This document shows positions 21,977 to 31,463 of a DNA stretch of 64,000 nt, one piece after another. The first letter of the stretch is position 1. Every line of letters begins with the position of its first letter. The position numbers and the translations under genes are program-made. The stretch is from NCBI GenBank assembly GCA_009746045.1, contig RPFO01000702.1, positions 310,001-374,000 of the forward strand. Direction: 5' to 3'. The notes under the pieces were generated by a model. That model saw nothing but the letters and a program-made list of their open reading frames with translations, was not told the origin of the DNA and searched no databases. The DNA is from Mesostigma viride. Its lineage: Eukaryota; Streptophyta; Mesostigmatophyceae; Mesostigmatales; Mesostigmataceae.

Positions 21977-22498
21977 TTAACCTTTAAATCTACTGGTTCT
22001 TTTAATTTTCCTCTGCAATTGCATTAATCCGTAAATTAACGCTTCAGCAGTGGGAGGACAACCCGGGACGTAAACGTCAACTGGCACAATCCGATCACAA
22101 CCTCTTACTACTGAATAAGAATAATGGTAATAACCACCGCCATTGGCACAACTTCCCATAGATATAACATATTTAGGATCAGCCATCTGATCATAGACTC
22201 GGCGCATTGGAGCTGCCATTTTATTAGTAAGTGTACCTGCAACTATCATAAGATCAGCCTGCCTTGGACTAGGACGAAACAGAAAACCGAATCTGTCCAT
22301 GTCATAGCGAGAAGCTGCTGCCTGCATCATTTCAACAGCGCAGCACGCTAGACCAAAAGTCATAGGCCACAACGAATTTGCTCTAGCCCAGCTAACTAGA
22401 TCATCAACCTTAGCTAGAACGAAACCACGGTCTGATAGTTCTTCTTTAAAAAAATGATCCTGGGAGGGCATCATGTTTTCCATCGCTGTATCCCTCAA
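21977..22498 (-). CDS. nuoB: NADH-quinone oxidoreductase subunit B
   Basis: The PSST subunit, 173 residues, which binds cluster N2, the last iron-sulfur centre before quinone. Cysteine ligands are visible in [11 protein letters not shown] (about residues 48-58), [21 protein letters not shown] and [18 protein letters not shown]. The gene starts 15 bases after nuoA. Confidence 0.98.
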   Translation of the reverse strand: MRDTAMENMMPSQDHFFKEELSDRGFVLAKVDDLVSWARANSLWPMTFGLACCAVEMMQAAASRYDMDRFGFLFRPSPRQADLMIVAGTLTNKMAAPMRRVYDQMADPKYVISMGSCANGGGYYHYSYSVVRGCDRIVPVDVYVPGCPPTAEALIYGLMQLQRKIKRTSRFKG

Positions 22499-22513
22499 AT
22501 TATGCTCTGCTAA

Positions 22514-22888
22514 TTATTCCCATTCTAAGGCGCCTTTTTTCCATTCATAAATAAATCCAATAGTTAGCACTACCAAAAAAACTATCATTGACCAAAAACC
22601 AAACATACCTATTGCCTTTAAATTAATAGCCCATGGGATTAGAAAGGCCACTTCTAAATCAAAAATAATGAATAAAATTGCTACCAGATAAAAACGAACG
22701 TCGAACTTACCCCGGGCATCTCCAAAAGCGTCAAACCCACATTCATAACTTTTAAGTTTATCTTTCTGAGGAGTTTCTTTAGCAAAAATTTTAGGTAAGA
22801 TAATTACAACTAAAGAAATGAAAGCAGCTATACTAAAAAAAACTGCAATAGGTAAATACTCAACAAGAATTTTTGGGTTAGGATGCAT
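22514..22888 (-). CDS. nuoA: NADH-quinone oxidoreductase subunit A
   Basis: Small membrane subunit, 124 residues with three hydrophobic spans (about residues 11-32, 65-85 and 92-113). The family loop [43 protein letters not shown] is clear. First gene of the nuo operon; its promoter should lie in the 287-base divergent spacer shared with rplM, but I cannot define it. Confidence 0.97.
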   Translation of the reverse strand: MHPNPKILVEYLPIAVFFSIAAFISLVVIILPKIFAKETPQKDKLKSYECGFDAFGDARGKFDVRFYLVAILFIIFDLEVAFLIPWAINLKAIGMFGFWSMIVFLVVLTIGFIYEWKKGALEWE

Positions 22889-23108
22889 TAATTTTATTCT
22901 CTAATACATTATTGACTCCTTATCCCTTAATTGCTACACTAAAGACGAAATATTGGCAACAGAAATTAACCACATAGCTAAAAACTCTATATCTCTTTTA
23001 TGTTATTTAAGCCGCAGGACTTAATCGATATATTATAAATGATTCGATATATAAATAAAATGTTTTAGCAAAATAAGCTCGAAAAAAACCACATCGCAAA
23101 AATTCTCC

Positions 23109-23137
23109 TTGACATCATATGTTATAAACTGTTATTT
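23109..23137 (+). promoter_or_regulatory. Putative promoter of rplM-rpsI
   Basis: A perfect -35 TTGACA at 23109-23114, then 17 bases, then TTATTT at 23132-23137 as a weak -10, about 40 bases before the rplM start. Confidence 0.5.
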
Positions 23138-23175
23138 ATTATGCACAAAATATCTAATTTAATGAAAGAACTGGT

Positions 23176-23649
23176 GTGAAAACTTATTCAGCAAAACCAT
23201 CTGATATCGATAAAAAATGGTGGATAATTGATGCAAAAGATCTAATACTTGGCCGTCTTGCAAGTCAAACAGCTATACTGCTTCGTGGTAAGCATAAGCC
23301 TACATTTACCCCTCATATGGATTGTGGTGATAATGTAATTATTATTAATGCAAAACACGTACATTTAACCGGTAACAAAGCTGATCCAAAAAATGGTAAG
23401 ATGTATTATCGCCATACTGGATTTCCAGGTGGAATCAAGGAAACAACCGCTGGAAAAATTCTTTTAGGAAAGTATCCTGAGCGGGTTGTAAAAATGGCCA
23501 TTAAAAGAATGATAAGCAGAAACAGTTTAGGCGCTAAGCAACTTGGTAACTTGTATGTTTATGCAGAAGGTGTACATCCGCATGACGGGCAGCAACCTAA
23601 ATTACTCGACCTCGCAAGTAAAAATCCGAAAAACAAGAATAACAAGTAA
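23176..23649 (+). CDS. rplM: 50S ribosomal protein L13
   Basis: Ribosomal protein L13, 157 residues. Signature stretches: [27 protein letters not shown] near the start, [20 protein letters not shown], and [11 protein letters not shown]. The start is GTG at 23176; the only nearby ATG (23162) is out of frame. rpsI follows five bases after the stop, the usual rplM-rpsI pair. Confidence 0.97.
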   Translation: MKTYSAKPSDIDKKWWIIDAKDLILGRLASQTAILLRGKHKPTFTPHMDCGDNVIIINAKHVHLTGNKADPKNGKMYYRHTGFPGGIKETTAGKILLGKYPERVVKMAIKRMISRNSLGAKQLGNLYVYAEGVHPHDGQQPKLLDLASKNPKNKNNK

Positions 23650-23654
23650 TAGCC

Positions 23655-24143
23655 ATGGAAGTATCAATACTCGAAAAATTAGATGTAAACGCAAAAGTTG
23701 CTGATACCGCAGTTGTAACAAAATCTACATTTCATAAAGCCAAGAAGCTACTTCCCGGGGGCGGTGCATACGGTACTGGAAGAAGAAAAAATTCTGTAGC
23801 CAGAGTTTGGGTAAAACCTGGAAAAGGTGTGGTAATTGTTAACAAAAGGGATATGTCTGATTATTTTCCTCGTGAGTCATATAGAAAGTTAATATTACAG
23901 CCCTTCGTTGATACTAACACTTCTGGGCAGTATGATGTAGTTTGCACAATAAAAGGAGGCGGAACAACAGGCCAAGCTGGTGCTATTATCCATGGCATCG
24001 CTAGAGCCTTAGACTGTATTTCTGATGATTTCCACACAGCGTTGCGTAAAAATGGTTTTTTAACAAGAGATTCAAGAGTTGTAGAACGTAAAAAATACGG
24101 TAAACGTAAAGCCCGTAAAAGTACTCAATTCTCTAAACGTTAA
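23655..24143 (+). CDS. rpsI: 30S ribosomal protein S9
   Basis: Ribosomal protein S9, 162 residues. The conserved part starts near residue 37 ([20 protein letters not shown]), passes through [19 protein letters not shown] and ends in [16 protein letters not shown], whose tail reaches the P-site tRNA. The N-terminal extension of about 35 residues is common in alphaproteobacterial S9. Confidence 0.97.
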   Translation: MEVSILEKLDVNAKVADTAVVTKSTFHKAKKLLPGGGAYGTGRRKNSVARVWVKPGKGVVIVNKRDMSDYFPRESYRKLILQPFVDTNTSGQYDVVCTIKGGGTTGQAGAIIHGIARALDCISDDFHTALRKNGFLTRDSRVVERKKYGKRKARKSTQFSKR

Positions 24144-24367
24144 AATTACATTTTGGCATTATTTTTCTAAATTGAGCATTTTATTAAAGCTTCAATACTT
24201 GGCTGATACCAATTGCGCTTTAATATCACACTCTTAAGTACGGTGGTAATTATTGAGTAATGTTCAATTAAGAGGTTTGCTAGATACATGGTACAATATC
24301 ATATATGGTCCTTGTGTTAAGCAGTTTCTAGTAAATAGCTGTAACGTTTTGATTTTATTACCAAAAT

Positions 24368-24444
24368 GGCGGGGTAGCTCAGCTGGTTAGAGCAGCGGAA
24401 TCATAATCCGCGTGTCGGGGGTTCAAGTCCCTCCCTCGCTACCA
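24368..24444 (+). tRNA. tRNA-Met (anticodon CAT)
   Basis: A 77-base cloverleaf with encoded CCA. Acceptor GGCGGGG, D arm GCTCAGCTGGTTAGAGC, anticodon stem GCGGA/TCCGC around the loop ATCATAA (anticodon CAT) and T arm GGGGG-TTCAAGT-CCCTC. The pattern fits an elongator Met tRNA; a lysidine-modified Ile tRNA has the same anticodon in DNA, but its body usually differs. The first acceptor pair is G-T. Confidence 0.93.
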
Positions 24445-24568
24445 TATTTACATAAAACTGATCTAAATTACTCCTCTAAAAAAACCAGTTCATATTAAAA
24501 AATATACAAAAATATTAAAATGCAAGTTGTTTATATTTTAAATATCTACTCCATTTTATGTTTATTTA

Positions 24569-25027
24569 TTGTTTATTGATCTAATGTTCATAGGAATTAA
24601 AGCTACAAAACCAAGAGTTGTGTTGTATCCAGTTAAGCTATTTATCATGCCATTAGTATTTTTGGCATTTTTTATAAAACAGTTAAATAGGATTGAAGAT
24701 TTTTTATTAGTTTTTGTATTAATAATTATTTCCATTTCTATCAATTTGAAACTGCTCCAATCTCCCCCAGTCCATACTGATAATAACACTTTAATTATAC
24801 CAGGTTCGCAGAAGCCTTTATTAGTAATAATTGCCATATTCTCGATAAAGTACTTGTTTGGATATATGAGAACTGTCAAGCCTCAATTGGCTCAGCAGTA
24901 TGAAATAATAGAACTTATAACATTAAGCTTAATGATAGGCATGACATTATCTAAAGCCCTTTTTTATTATAGATATGCAGTTCTAAAAGAGCTACAAGGG
25001 GTTAGAAAAAGAAAGCAATCAACTTAA
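24569..25027 (+). CDS. Small multi-pass membrane protein, DUF6622-like
   Basis: A 152-residue protein with about four hydrophobic spans (roughly residues 20-38, 42-62, 84-100 and 118-137) and a charged C-terminus (KRKQST). The VPGSQKPL-like turn (here IPGSQKPLLVIIAIFSIKYLFGYM) recalls the DUF6622 family of uncharacterised inner-membrane proteins; that match is from memory of the pattern and is tentative. A second ATG at 24584 is an alternative start. It lies between tRNA-Met and the DUF2608 gene. No function can be given. Confidence 0.6.
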   Translation: MFIDLMFIGIKATKPRVVLYPVKLFIMPLVFLAFFIKQLNRIEDFLLVFVLIIISISINLKLLQSPPVHTDNNTLIIPGSQKPLLVIIAIFSIKYLFGYMRTVKPQLAQQYEIIELITLSLMIGMTLSKALFYYRYAVLKELQGVRKRKQST

Positions 25028-25077
25028 AAGAATAAATTTCCATCTTAGTCCTCCCCTTTCTCAAAAAAGTTAATATC

Positions 25078-25911
25078 ATGAACTACAAGTACAGTATAAG
25101 AAAGTATTTAATTTTATTATTAAGCCTATCAATCCAAAGTGCTTACGCTAACCAATTTACTGTCATTGTTTTGATAAGAGATATTATTCCTATTCTAGAG
25201 AAAGCAGATAAAAATACTCTAGTTGTTTTTGACGTAGATAATGTAATATCAACTCCAGCAGACTTAATAGGGAGACCCAAAGCACGTAAAATAAGGCAAG
25301 AAATTTTTAAGGAATACGAGAATAAATATGGTATCGAAAGAGTTAAAAAAATTCATGCTCTTTATATGTTAAAAGCAAAAGGAGAATTAGTTGAACCAGA
25401 CATAAAAACAATAATCTCTAGCCTACAACAGAAAGGTATCCCAACAATAGCATTAACTGCTAAAGGTACTGAGAAATTCGGCAGTATCGTAGATCCGATG
25501 AAGTGGAGGTTATCTCAGTTAGAAAAAAAAGGCATTACATTCATATATCCTCCCCATAACAAAAGGATATTATGGCAAAAAGAAGCTGGGTTTGAAAAGG
25601 GTATAGTTTTTTCCGGGAAACAATCCAAAGGGGAAGAGTTAGGCTATTTTTTAAAAAATGTTGTTAAGTGGAAACCTAAGAAAATAATTTTTGTCGACGA
25701 TAATGCCGATTATTTAAAAAGCGTAAGTTATATGTGTGAAGAAAACTCGATAGAGTTTATAGGTTTTCAATATCTAGCAGAAGTTTTTAATCAAGATAAA
25801 GAAATTAATCCAGAAATTGCTAAGATACAAATTAAGATACTCGACGAAAAACAAATTTGGCTTCAAGATAATGAAGTAGCCAATTATCTCAAAAATAACA
25901 GCCGACAATAA
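25078..25911 (+). CDS. DUF2608 family HAD-like exported protein
   Basis: A 277-residue protein with an N-terminal signal peptide (about residues 1-24, ending SAYANQ) and a HAD-like fold of the DUF2608 type, known mainly from Legionella, Coxiella and Rickettsiales. HAD motif I is VVFDVDNVIS (about 49-58), with both Asp residues. Motif II is the Thr in ALTAKGT, and motif IV is IIFVDDNADYLKSV (about 207-220). A periplasmic or secreted phosphatase is likely on motif grounds; the substrate is unknown. Confidence 0.82.
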   Translation: MNYKYSIRKYLILLLSLSIQSAYANQFTVIVLIRDIIPILEKADKNTLVVFDVDNVISTPADLIGRPKARKIRQEIFKEYENKYGIERVKKIHALYMLKAKGELVEPDIKTIISSLQQKGIPTIALTAKGTEKFGSIVDPMKWRLSQLEKKGITFIYPPHNKRILWQKEAGFEKGIVFSGKQSKGEELGYFLKNVVKWKPKKIIFVDDNADYLKSVSYMCEENSIEFIGFQYLAEVFNQDKEINPEIAKIQIKILDEKQIWLQDNEVANYLKNNSRQ

Positions 25912-26112
25912 AAACCTAAAGTTATTAATTGTAATTATTAATCAATTTATAGTATTATCAATAGTGTATTCTAAGCCAATAAGGAAGATTAAACTACACT
26001 ATAACCTTAAACCATAAGAAAAATAAAAAGTAATTTCAAATTTTAGTTGAATAATTTAACATGTTTATCTATTTTTGATTTAACTTAAGGATAAATACAT
26101 CAACCTGTTGAT

Positions 26113-29100
26113 ATGAATAATAATAAACCTTGTAAGAATATCGTTAACTACTGGAATGCAGTAGAAAGATTTACTCCTCATCATTTAGAAACAAAAAATA
26201 AATTAGGTTATGTAGAATCGATTCAACAAGAGGTTTTAAAAGAACACGATATTCCGTGGCAAAGCCGGCAACGTTTTTGTCATAAGCAAACACCAGATAA
26301 AACCTGGGTGTATAATGTATTTTTAGGTGCTGTAAATTACTCTGATATTACAAAGCTAATAAAAACCATGTTGGCAAATAATAAAGAAGATTATAATTTA
26401 CAAAGTAATAATAATGTCAGTTGTTTATGTACATTTCAATTAAACAATTATGGAGAAATATTAAAAGATACGTTTGCAATCCCTGAATATTTCATCTCTA
26501 TAGCTTGCCTTAATAAGAAACATAGCTACCCAAAAACTTGGCTTGATTTGACACCTAAAATACAGCAGCAAGTTGAAGATACTTACAAAAATTGGGTTGA
26601 TGTATTAAGCAACAGACCTAATCGTACTGTAAAGTTTGAAGACTTAAAAGCATTATTAACTGACATAATTAATGTCTCGGAGGTTTCTGACTTTCATAAC
26701 CTTATAAGAAACAACGCTATTATTTATTCCAGCCATATTCCAGTCCCTAATAGATTTAAAGATGATAAAGAAAAGGCTAAAGAAAAATTTTTAGATATTA
26801 AATATTATGAGGAAATATTAGAAACAATCACGGCTTCGGATTTAAATATTCTTAATAGCTTCTATCTAGATGATATTAAAATGGTTAGTAACGTTTTAAA
26901 TAACGATAAAGACACTATTGGCAGCGCATTAAGAGATTATTTAGGGCTAACTCCTAAAGGTAAAAAACATGATCTTCGGAAAGACAGATTTCAGTTAGAA
27001 CAATTATCAAACCCTGAGTTTTTACCGAGTTCTAGGTGGCCTGTTGGTAATAAACTAGCTTTGTCAATTGCACAACAAGTAGCTGTTAACCTTGCTCTTA
27101 GTGAGACTAGCGGTCTTTTTTCGGTCAATGGACCACCAGGTACTGGTAAAACAACTTTGTTGCGAGATATAATCAGCGAAATAATTACCACTAGAGCAAA
27201 AAATCTTGCTGATTTTGCAAATCCTAAAGATGCATTTAATAATCCAGAAAGTATATTAATTGAAGGATATAACTATAAAGTTTGGAATGTAGATGCTAGG
27301 TTACTTGGTCACGAAATAGTTATAGCTAGTAGTAATAACACTGCAGTTGAAAATATTTCCAAAGAAATACCTAGACTAGCTGAAGTTGATAAAAATTATG
27401 GCTTAGAATATTTTTCTGAAATTGCTACTTATGCTAACAATGAAGAATGTTGGGGAATTGGGTCGGCTGTTCTTGGTAATAAAATAAACCGTTCTATTTT
27501 TTTTGACAAATTTTGGAGTAAGTATCCTAGTAAAAATGGAAATAATGAGTTTGATAATAATTACGGGTTAGATTATCTATTGAAAACGAAAAAGCCTCAA
27601 TCTGATTGGGAAGAGAATAGGAAACAATTTTTATCTACTTTAGCAGAGTTTACGGAATTAAAACTAGAACTTATAGAGTTTAAAAATAAGCTTAAGGAAT
27701 ATGAGTCTTTTGATGAGGAAGAGGACAAAATTTTTAACCAAATTAATAAGGCTAATGATGAACTAAAAATTTCTCAGGAAAAACTCGAAAGCTACGAAAA
27801 TGAATTTGCCCAAATTGATACAATTACTCAACAGAAAAAATTTCAACTTGAGGAAATTAAAAAATTGGAACCTAAATGGTATTTAATGCTCTTTGAGTTT
27901 TTTAAAAAAGAAACTTCCCATCAAAAATGGTCAGATAAATGTTTAAGTATTATTGAGGAAATATCCAAATTATTTGAAAAAGCTCAAGAATTAAAGCCGG
28001 TTATATCGGATTTACGGAAGGTAATATCTAAGCTAGAAAGCAAAGTTTCTGATCTTTTAAAAAAGAGGGAGGAATTGATTGCGTCAACAGAAAGAAATTA
28101 TCAGTATATAAATTTAATACAGGATAAGTATTCGTGGTCTTCTGCAATACCAAATAAAAAATTTTGGCAATTATCAGATCAGGAGATACAGTTATCCTCA
28201 CCATGGATTCATAGCAAATTACAGGACGTCCGAGCTAGGCTTTTTGTAGACGCCATGAAACTACATTATTCTTTTATTATTAATTCATCGGATTGTATAA
28301 GTAATAATTTTAAAGCCATAAAGCAGGTTCTTACTTCAGGTAAATGGCCCTCAGATTCACAATATTTGTTAAAACATATATGGGCTGTTTTTTTTCTCGT
28401 TGTGCCTTCAGTTTCAACTACATTTGCTTCATTTAGCAAATTGTTTAAAGGTCTTAATGAAGCTGAATCTTTAGGTTGGTTACTAGTTGACGAAGCTGGA
28501 CAATCTTGTCCCCAGGAAGCTTTAGGAGCAATTTATCGTGCAAAAAAGGCGATAATAGTTGGTGATCCACTCCAAGTACAACCAGTTACTACAATGCCAT
28601 CAGCAATGAATGACACCTTATTAGAATATTACCAAGTGGATAAAACTTGGAGTGTTTTGGAAGAATCAGTTCAAACCCTATCTGACAGAGTAAATGTATA
28701 TGGAACAGAGATTATTAAAGATGCTAACAGCCAGTGGGTTGGGTGTCCTCTTCGTGTTCATAGGAGATGTATCGAACCAATGTTTAGCATTGCAAATAAG
28801 ATTGCTTATGATAATTTAATGATCCAAGCAACTACACAAAAAAGTTCTAACTTTGACCAAATATACTCTAGAAGCCAATGGTTCGACGTGCAAAGTAACG
28901 AATGGAATGGTCATTGGTGCGAACAAGAAGGCAAGGAAGCTTTTAAAATTATTCAACGTATCATAGAGCAAACTCATTCTTTACCAGATTTGTATATCAT
29001 CTCACCTTTTAAGGTTGTAGCTGATAAGATGAAGAAGCTATTAAAAGATAAATCCAAATATTTGGAAAGTAGATTAAAACCTGTAGAAAAGTCAATGCTG

Positions 29101-29394
29101 AGCAACTGGATATATAAATCAGTAGGGACAATTCATGCCTTTCAAGGCAAACAATCGGAAGGAGTTATATTGCTTTTAGGTGGCGATCCTTCCAAACCAG
29201 GAGCAATAAACTGGGCGTCCAATATTCCTAATATACTAAATGTTGCGCTTACTCGAGCTAAATATAAATTTTTTGTTATTGGTAACTATAAGCTTTGGTC
29301 TTCAAAACCTCATTTCCAAGATTTAGCAACTGTTATTCCTTTAACAAAAATAACTAATGAGATAAGCCACATAGCAGAAAAAGAGGAAGCATAA
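26113..29394 (+). CDS. Large superfamily 1 helicase (UPF1/DNA2-like AAA domains)
   Basis: A 1093-residue protein. After about 300 residues I do not recognise come SF1 helicase motifs. These are Walker A GPPGTGKT (residues 340-347), Walker B VDEAGQS (792-798), motif III GDPLQVQP (817-824), the motif V region GTIHAFQGKQSEG (1005-1017) and the motif VI arginine finger in NVALTRAKYK (R1048). Between motifs I and II lies a long insert (about 510-680) dense in Lys/Glu heptads that reads as a coiled coil, typical of UPF1/DNA2-like proteins of accessory regions. It is a lone gene, with a 200-base spacer upstream and a convergent neighbour downstream. DNA or RNA unwinding is expected. A defence role is possible but not shown. 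Confidence 0.85.
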   Translation: MNNNKPCKNIVNYWNAVERFTPHHLETKNKLGYVESIQQEVLKEHDIPWQSRQRFCHKQTPDKTWVYNVFLGAVNYSDITKLIKTMLANNKEDYNLQSNNNVSCLCTFQLNNYGEILKDTFAIPEYFISIACLNKKHSYPKTWLDLTPKIQQQVEDTYKNWVDVLSNRPNRTVKFEDLKALLTDIINVSEVSDFHNLIRNNAIIYSSHIPVPNRFKDDKEKAKEKFLDIKYYEEILETITASDLNILNSFYLDDIKMVSNVLNNDKDTIGSALRDYLGLTPKGKKHDLRKDRFQLEQLSNPEFLPSSRWPVGNKLALSIAQQVAVNLALSETSGLFSVNGPPGTGKTTLLRDIISEIITTRAKNLADFANPKDAFNNPESILIEGYNYKVWNVDARLLGHEIVIASSNNTAVENISKEIPRLAEVDKNYGLEYFSEIATYANNEECWGIGSAVLGNKINRSIFFDKFWSKYPSKNGNNEFDNNYGLDYLLKTKKPQSDWEENRKQFLSTLAEFTELKLELIEFKNKLKEYESFDEEEDKIFNQINKANDELKISQEKLESYENEFAQIDTITQQKKFQLEEIKKLEPKWYLMLFEFFKKETSHQKWSDKCLSIIEEISKLFEKAQELKPVISDLRKVISKLESKVSDLLKKREELIASTERNYQYINLIQDKYSWSSAIPNKKFWQLSDQEIQLSSPWIHSKLQDVRARLFVDAMKLHYSFIINSSDCISNNFKAIKQVLTSGKWPSDSQYLLKHIWAVFFLVVPSVSTTFASFSKLFKGLNEAESLGWLLVDEAGQSCPQEALGAIYRAKKAIIVGDPLQVQPVTTMPSAMNDTLLEYYQVDKTWSVLEESVQTLSDRVNVYGTEIIKDANSQWVGCPLRVHRRCIEPMFSIANKIAYDNLMIQATTQKSSNFDQIYSRSQWFDVQSNEWNGHWCEQEGKEAFKIIQRIIEQTHSLPDLYIISPFKVVADKMKKLLKDKSKYLESRLKPVEKSMLSNWIYKSVGTIHAFQGKQSEGVILLLGGDPSKPGAINWASNIPNILNVALTRAKYKFFVIGNYKLWSSKPHFQDLATVIPLTKITNEISHIAEKEEA

Positions 29395-29424
29395 AATAAA
29401 GTTTTATTCACCTATTTTGTTTTC

Positions 29425-30168
29425 CTATAGAGGAAATTTGCGATTATTAATAATATCATTAGCCGCCTGCAGTTCTTCTTGCGTATTTATTCCTATCACT
29501 AAATGGTGATTTTTAGAGGTATAATAACTTACTTTTTCACCCGCATTGCTACAGATTTCTATTATTTCAGTTAAGTATAATTCGCTATTATTAACATTCC
29601 GAGACCGATTAATACAAGCAGGTAAATATTTTTGTAAAATACCTGGAGCAAAAGCCATTATTCCAGAATTACATAATTTTATTTTCTTTTCCAAGTCAGT
29701 AGCTACTTTAAATTCAACTATCTTTTTAAAATTCCCTCCGGCATCTTGGATTATTCTGCCATATGCATTTGGTTCTTCGTGTTTAAATGCTAATGTTACT
29801 ACCGCAGACCTAGAGGTCTCAAGATGATTGAATAATTCTGTAATTATTTCCGGGGTAATAAGCGGGTTATCCCCATAGATAACCGCATTTTGTATATTAT
29901 TATTGATTAAAGCACTAGCAACCCAGACTGCGTGCGCAGTACCAAGTTGTTCATTCTGCAGAGCAAACTTACACTGATTTGCAAAAGCAGATAGATATTC
30001 AGCTATGTGATCTGAATATACCAATATAATATCTTTAGTAACAGCATAGGCATTATCTACTACCATTTGAAGCATTGTCTTATCGCCTATTTTGTGCATT
30101 ACTTTGGGTAGATTTGATTTCATCCTACTACCTTTTCCGGCAGCTAAAATAACAATTTGTCTTTGCAT
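29425..30168 (-). CDS. GlmU-like nucleotidyltransferase, single domain
   Basis: A 247-residue NTP transferase equal to the uridyltransferase half of GlmU. It shows the N-terminal LAAGKGSRMKSNLPKVMHKIG, the QLGTAHAVWVA and YGDNPLI segments with the metal-site Asp, and NAYGRII and YLTEII in order. The left-handed beta-helix acetyltransferase half of bifunctional GlmU is absent, and the sequence stops where that domain would start. The activity is probably GlcNAc-1-P (or a related sugar phosphate) uridyltransfer. Whether acetylation is done by another protein cannot be seen here. Confidence 0.8.
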   Translation of the reverse strand: MQRQIVILAAGKGSRMKSNLPKVMHKIGDKTMLQMVVDNAYAVTKDIILVYSDHIAEYLSAFANQCKFALQNEQLGTAHAVWVASALINNNIQNAVIYGDNPLITPEIITELFNHLETSRSAVVTLAFKHEEPNAYGRIIQDAGGNFKKIVEFKVATDLEKKIKLCNSGIMAFAPGILQKYLPACINRSRNVNNSELYLTEIIEICSNAGEKVSYYTSKNHHLVIGINTQEELQAANDIINNRKFPL

Positions 30169-30437
30169 AAATTTATTTTAATTATATAGTAACTTTAAAA
30201 GTTAGTAATATTGGGGAATATAAAGCCAAGCCCCCCTAAAATTCAAGAGAATAATAACAGATTCCAGAGCAAAACCTAGCTTTTTATTTTGCTTAATAAC
30301 AAAATTTTAGACGAAGTATTTTAATTTTAGCCACTAGCTATTACGTATGAAACATTACGTAATAAAATTTTATTTGCCATTTATATATTGCAGCCCCTAG
30401 AATTCAGACATTAAATATTTTTTACATTAGTTAACAA

Positions 30438-31301
30438 ATGATGAACCAATTGACTATTGAAAACCCTATAAGCTGTTTCGGTATAGGGGTACATTCTGGC
30501 AATAAGACTCAAGTAACATTAAGACCTGCTAGCGAAAATGTCGGTATTGTTTTCATTAGAACTGATGTTTCTTCTGTATATAATAAAATTTTAGCAAATT
30601 ACTCTAGCGTGTTCGATACTTCTTTATCTACTTCTATAAAAAATAACGCTAATATCTCTGTTTCAACGATTGAGCATTTAATGGCAGCAATTTGGGGATG
30701 TGGCATTGATAACCTAATTGTCGAAATTGATGGTTCCGAAGTACCAATAATGGACGGAAGCAGCAAACCATTTGTGTTCATGCTTGAATGTGCTGGGTTC
30801 AGGATTTTAAATGCGCATAAAAAATATTTAAAATTACTTAAAGAAATTAGAATTGAAGATTCTGGAACTGAAATTTTTGCCTCTCCTTCAGAGAGTATGG
30901 TAATTGACTTAACAATTGATTTCGCAAATAAGGTAATTGGAAAACAGAAACATACTTTTTGCAGGGACAATAATTTTAAAGAGGAAATAGCTGATTCACG
31001 AACTTTTGGTTTCCTTCAAGATCTTAATTACCTGCAAAGTAAAGGACTAGCTAAAGGAGCTTCACTTGATAATGCTATTGGAATTGATAAAGATACAATT
31101 CTTAATCATGAAGGACTTCGTCATGACAACGAATTTGCTCGCCATAAAATGCTTGACTTAATGGGTGATTTATACACCACAGGTGCACATTTTATCGGCA
31201 CGATCAATGGTTATAAAACTAGCCATAATTTGAATAATCAATTTTTAAGAAAGTTATTTAGTGATCCTTATGCATACTCTTTTATAAACGCCATTTCCTG
31301 A
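30438..31301 (+). CDS. lpxC: UDP-3-O-acyl-N-acetylglucosamine deacetylase LpxC
   Basis: The zinc deacetylase that commits UDP-acyl-GlcNAc to lipid A synthesis, 287 residues. The first zinc His is in STIEHLMAAIWGCGIDN (about residues 76-92). The second zinc site and catalytic acid lie in LRHDNEFARHKMLDLMGDLY, followed by the GAHFIGTINGYKTSH segment with the general His. Two tandem ATGs could start it. Its presence implies that this organism makes LPS, in line with waaA, lpxK and an LpxL-like gene in the window. Confidence 0.95.
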   Translation: MMNQLTIENPISCFGIGVHSGNKTQVTLRPASENVGIVFIRTDVSSVYNKILANYSSVFDTSLSTSIKNNANISVSTIEHLMAAIWGCGIDNLIVEIDGSEVPIMDGSSKPFVFMLECAGFRILNAHKKYLKLLKEIRIEDSGTEIFASPSESMVIDLTIDFANKVIGKQKHTFCRDNNFKEEIADSRTFGFLQDLNYLQSKGLAKGASLDNAIGIDKDTILNHEGLRHDNEFARHKMLDLMGDLYTTGAHFIGTINGYKTSHNLNNQFLRKLFSDPYAYSFINAIS

Positions 31302-31308
31302 GATATTC

Positions 31309-31337
31309 TTGACAATTGATATATTTGGTCCTATAAA
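31309..31337 (+). promoter_or_regulatory. Promoter of tRNA-Arg
   Basis: TTGACA at 31309-31314, a 17-base spacer and TATAAA at 31332-31337, 29 bases before the mature tRNA-Arg 5' end: a near-consensus sigma-70 promoter. Confidence 0.75.
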
Positions 31338-31366
31338 GTAACTGGTTCATATAATTGGCCTTATAC

Positions 31367-31443
31367 GCACCCGTAGCTCAATTGGATAGAGCACTTGACT
31401 ACGGATCAAGAGGTTAGGGGTTCGACTCCTCTCGGGTGCGCCA
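31367..31443 (+). tRNA. tRNA-Arg (anticodon ACG)
   Basis: A 77-base cloverleaf with encoded CCA. Acceptor GCACCCG pairs with CGGGTGC; anticodon stem TTGA/TCAA around CTACGGA (anticodon ACG, read as ICG after deamination); T arm AGGGG-TTCGACT-CCTCT. A decayed integrative element starts 20 bases downstream, so its 3' end may have served as an attachment site; I found no second copy of the 3' end. Confidence 0.96.
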
Positions 31444-31463
31444 TTCTTCATTTTTAGATAATT

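Noticed and set aside
22890..22930. Two-codon ORF (ATG TAT TAG) behind AAGGAG upstream of nuoA
   Set aside because: Too short to judge; such patterns arise by chance in AT-rich leaders.
24562..24879. 105-codon minus-strand frame opposite the membrane protein gene
   Set aside because: The plus-strand frame is longer, has membrane spans and a plausible family pattern; the minus frame has neither.
31424..31443. Search for a second copy of the tRNA-Arg 3' end as attachment repeat
   Set aside because: I found no convincing copy in the decayed element or behind the IS982 copy.
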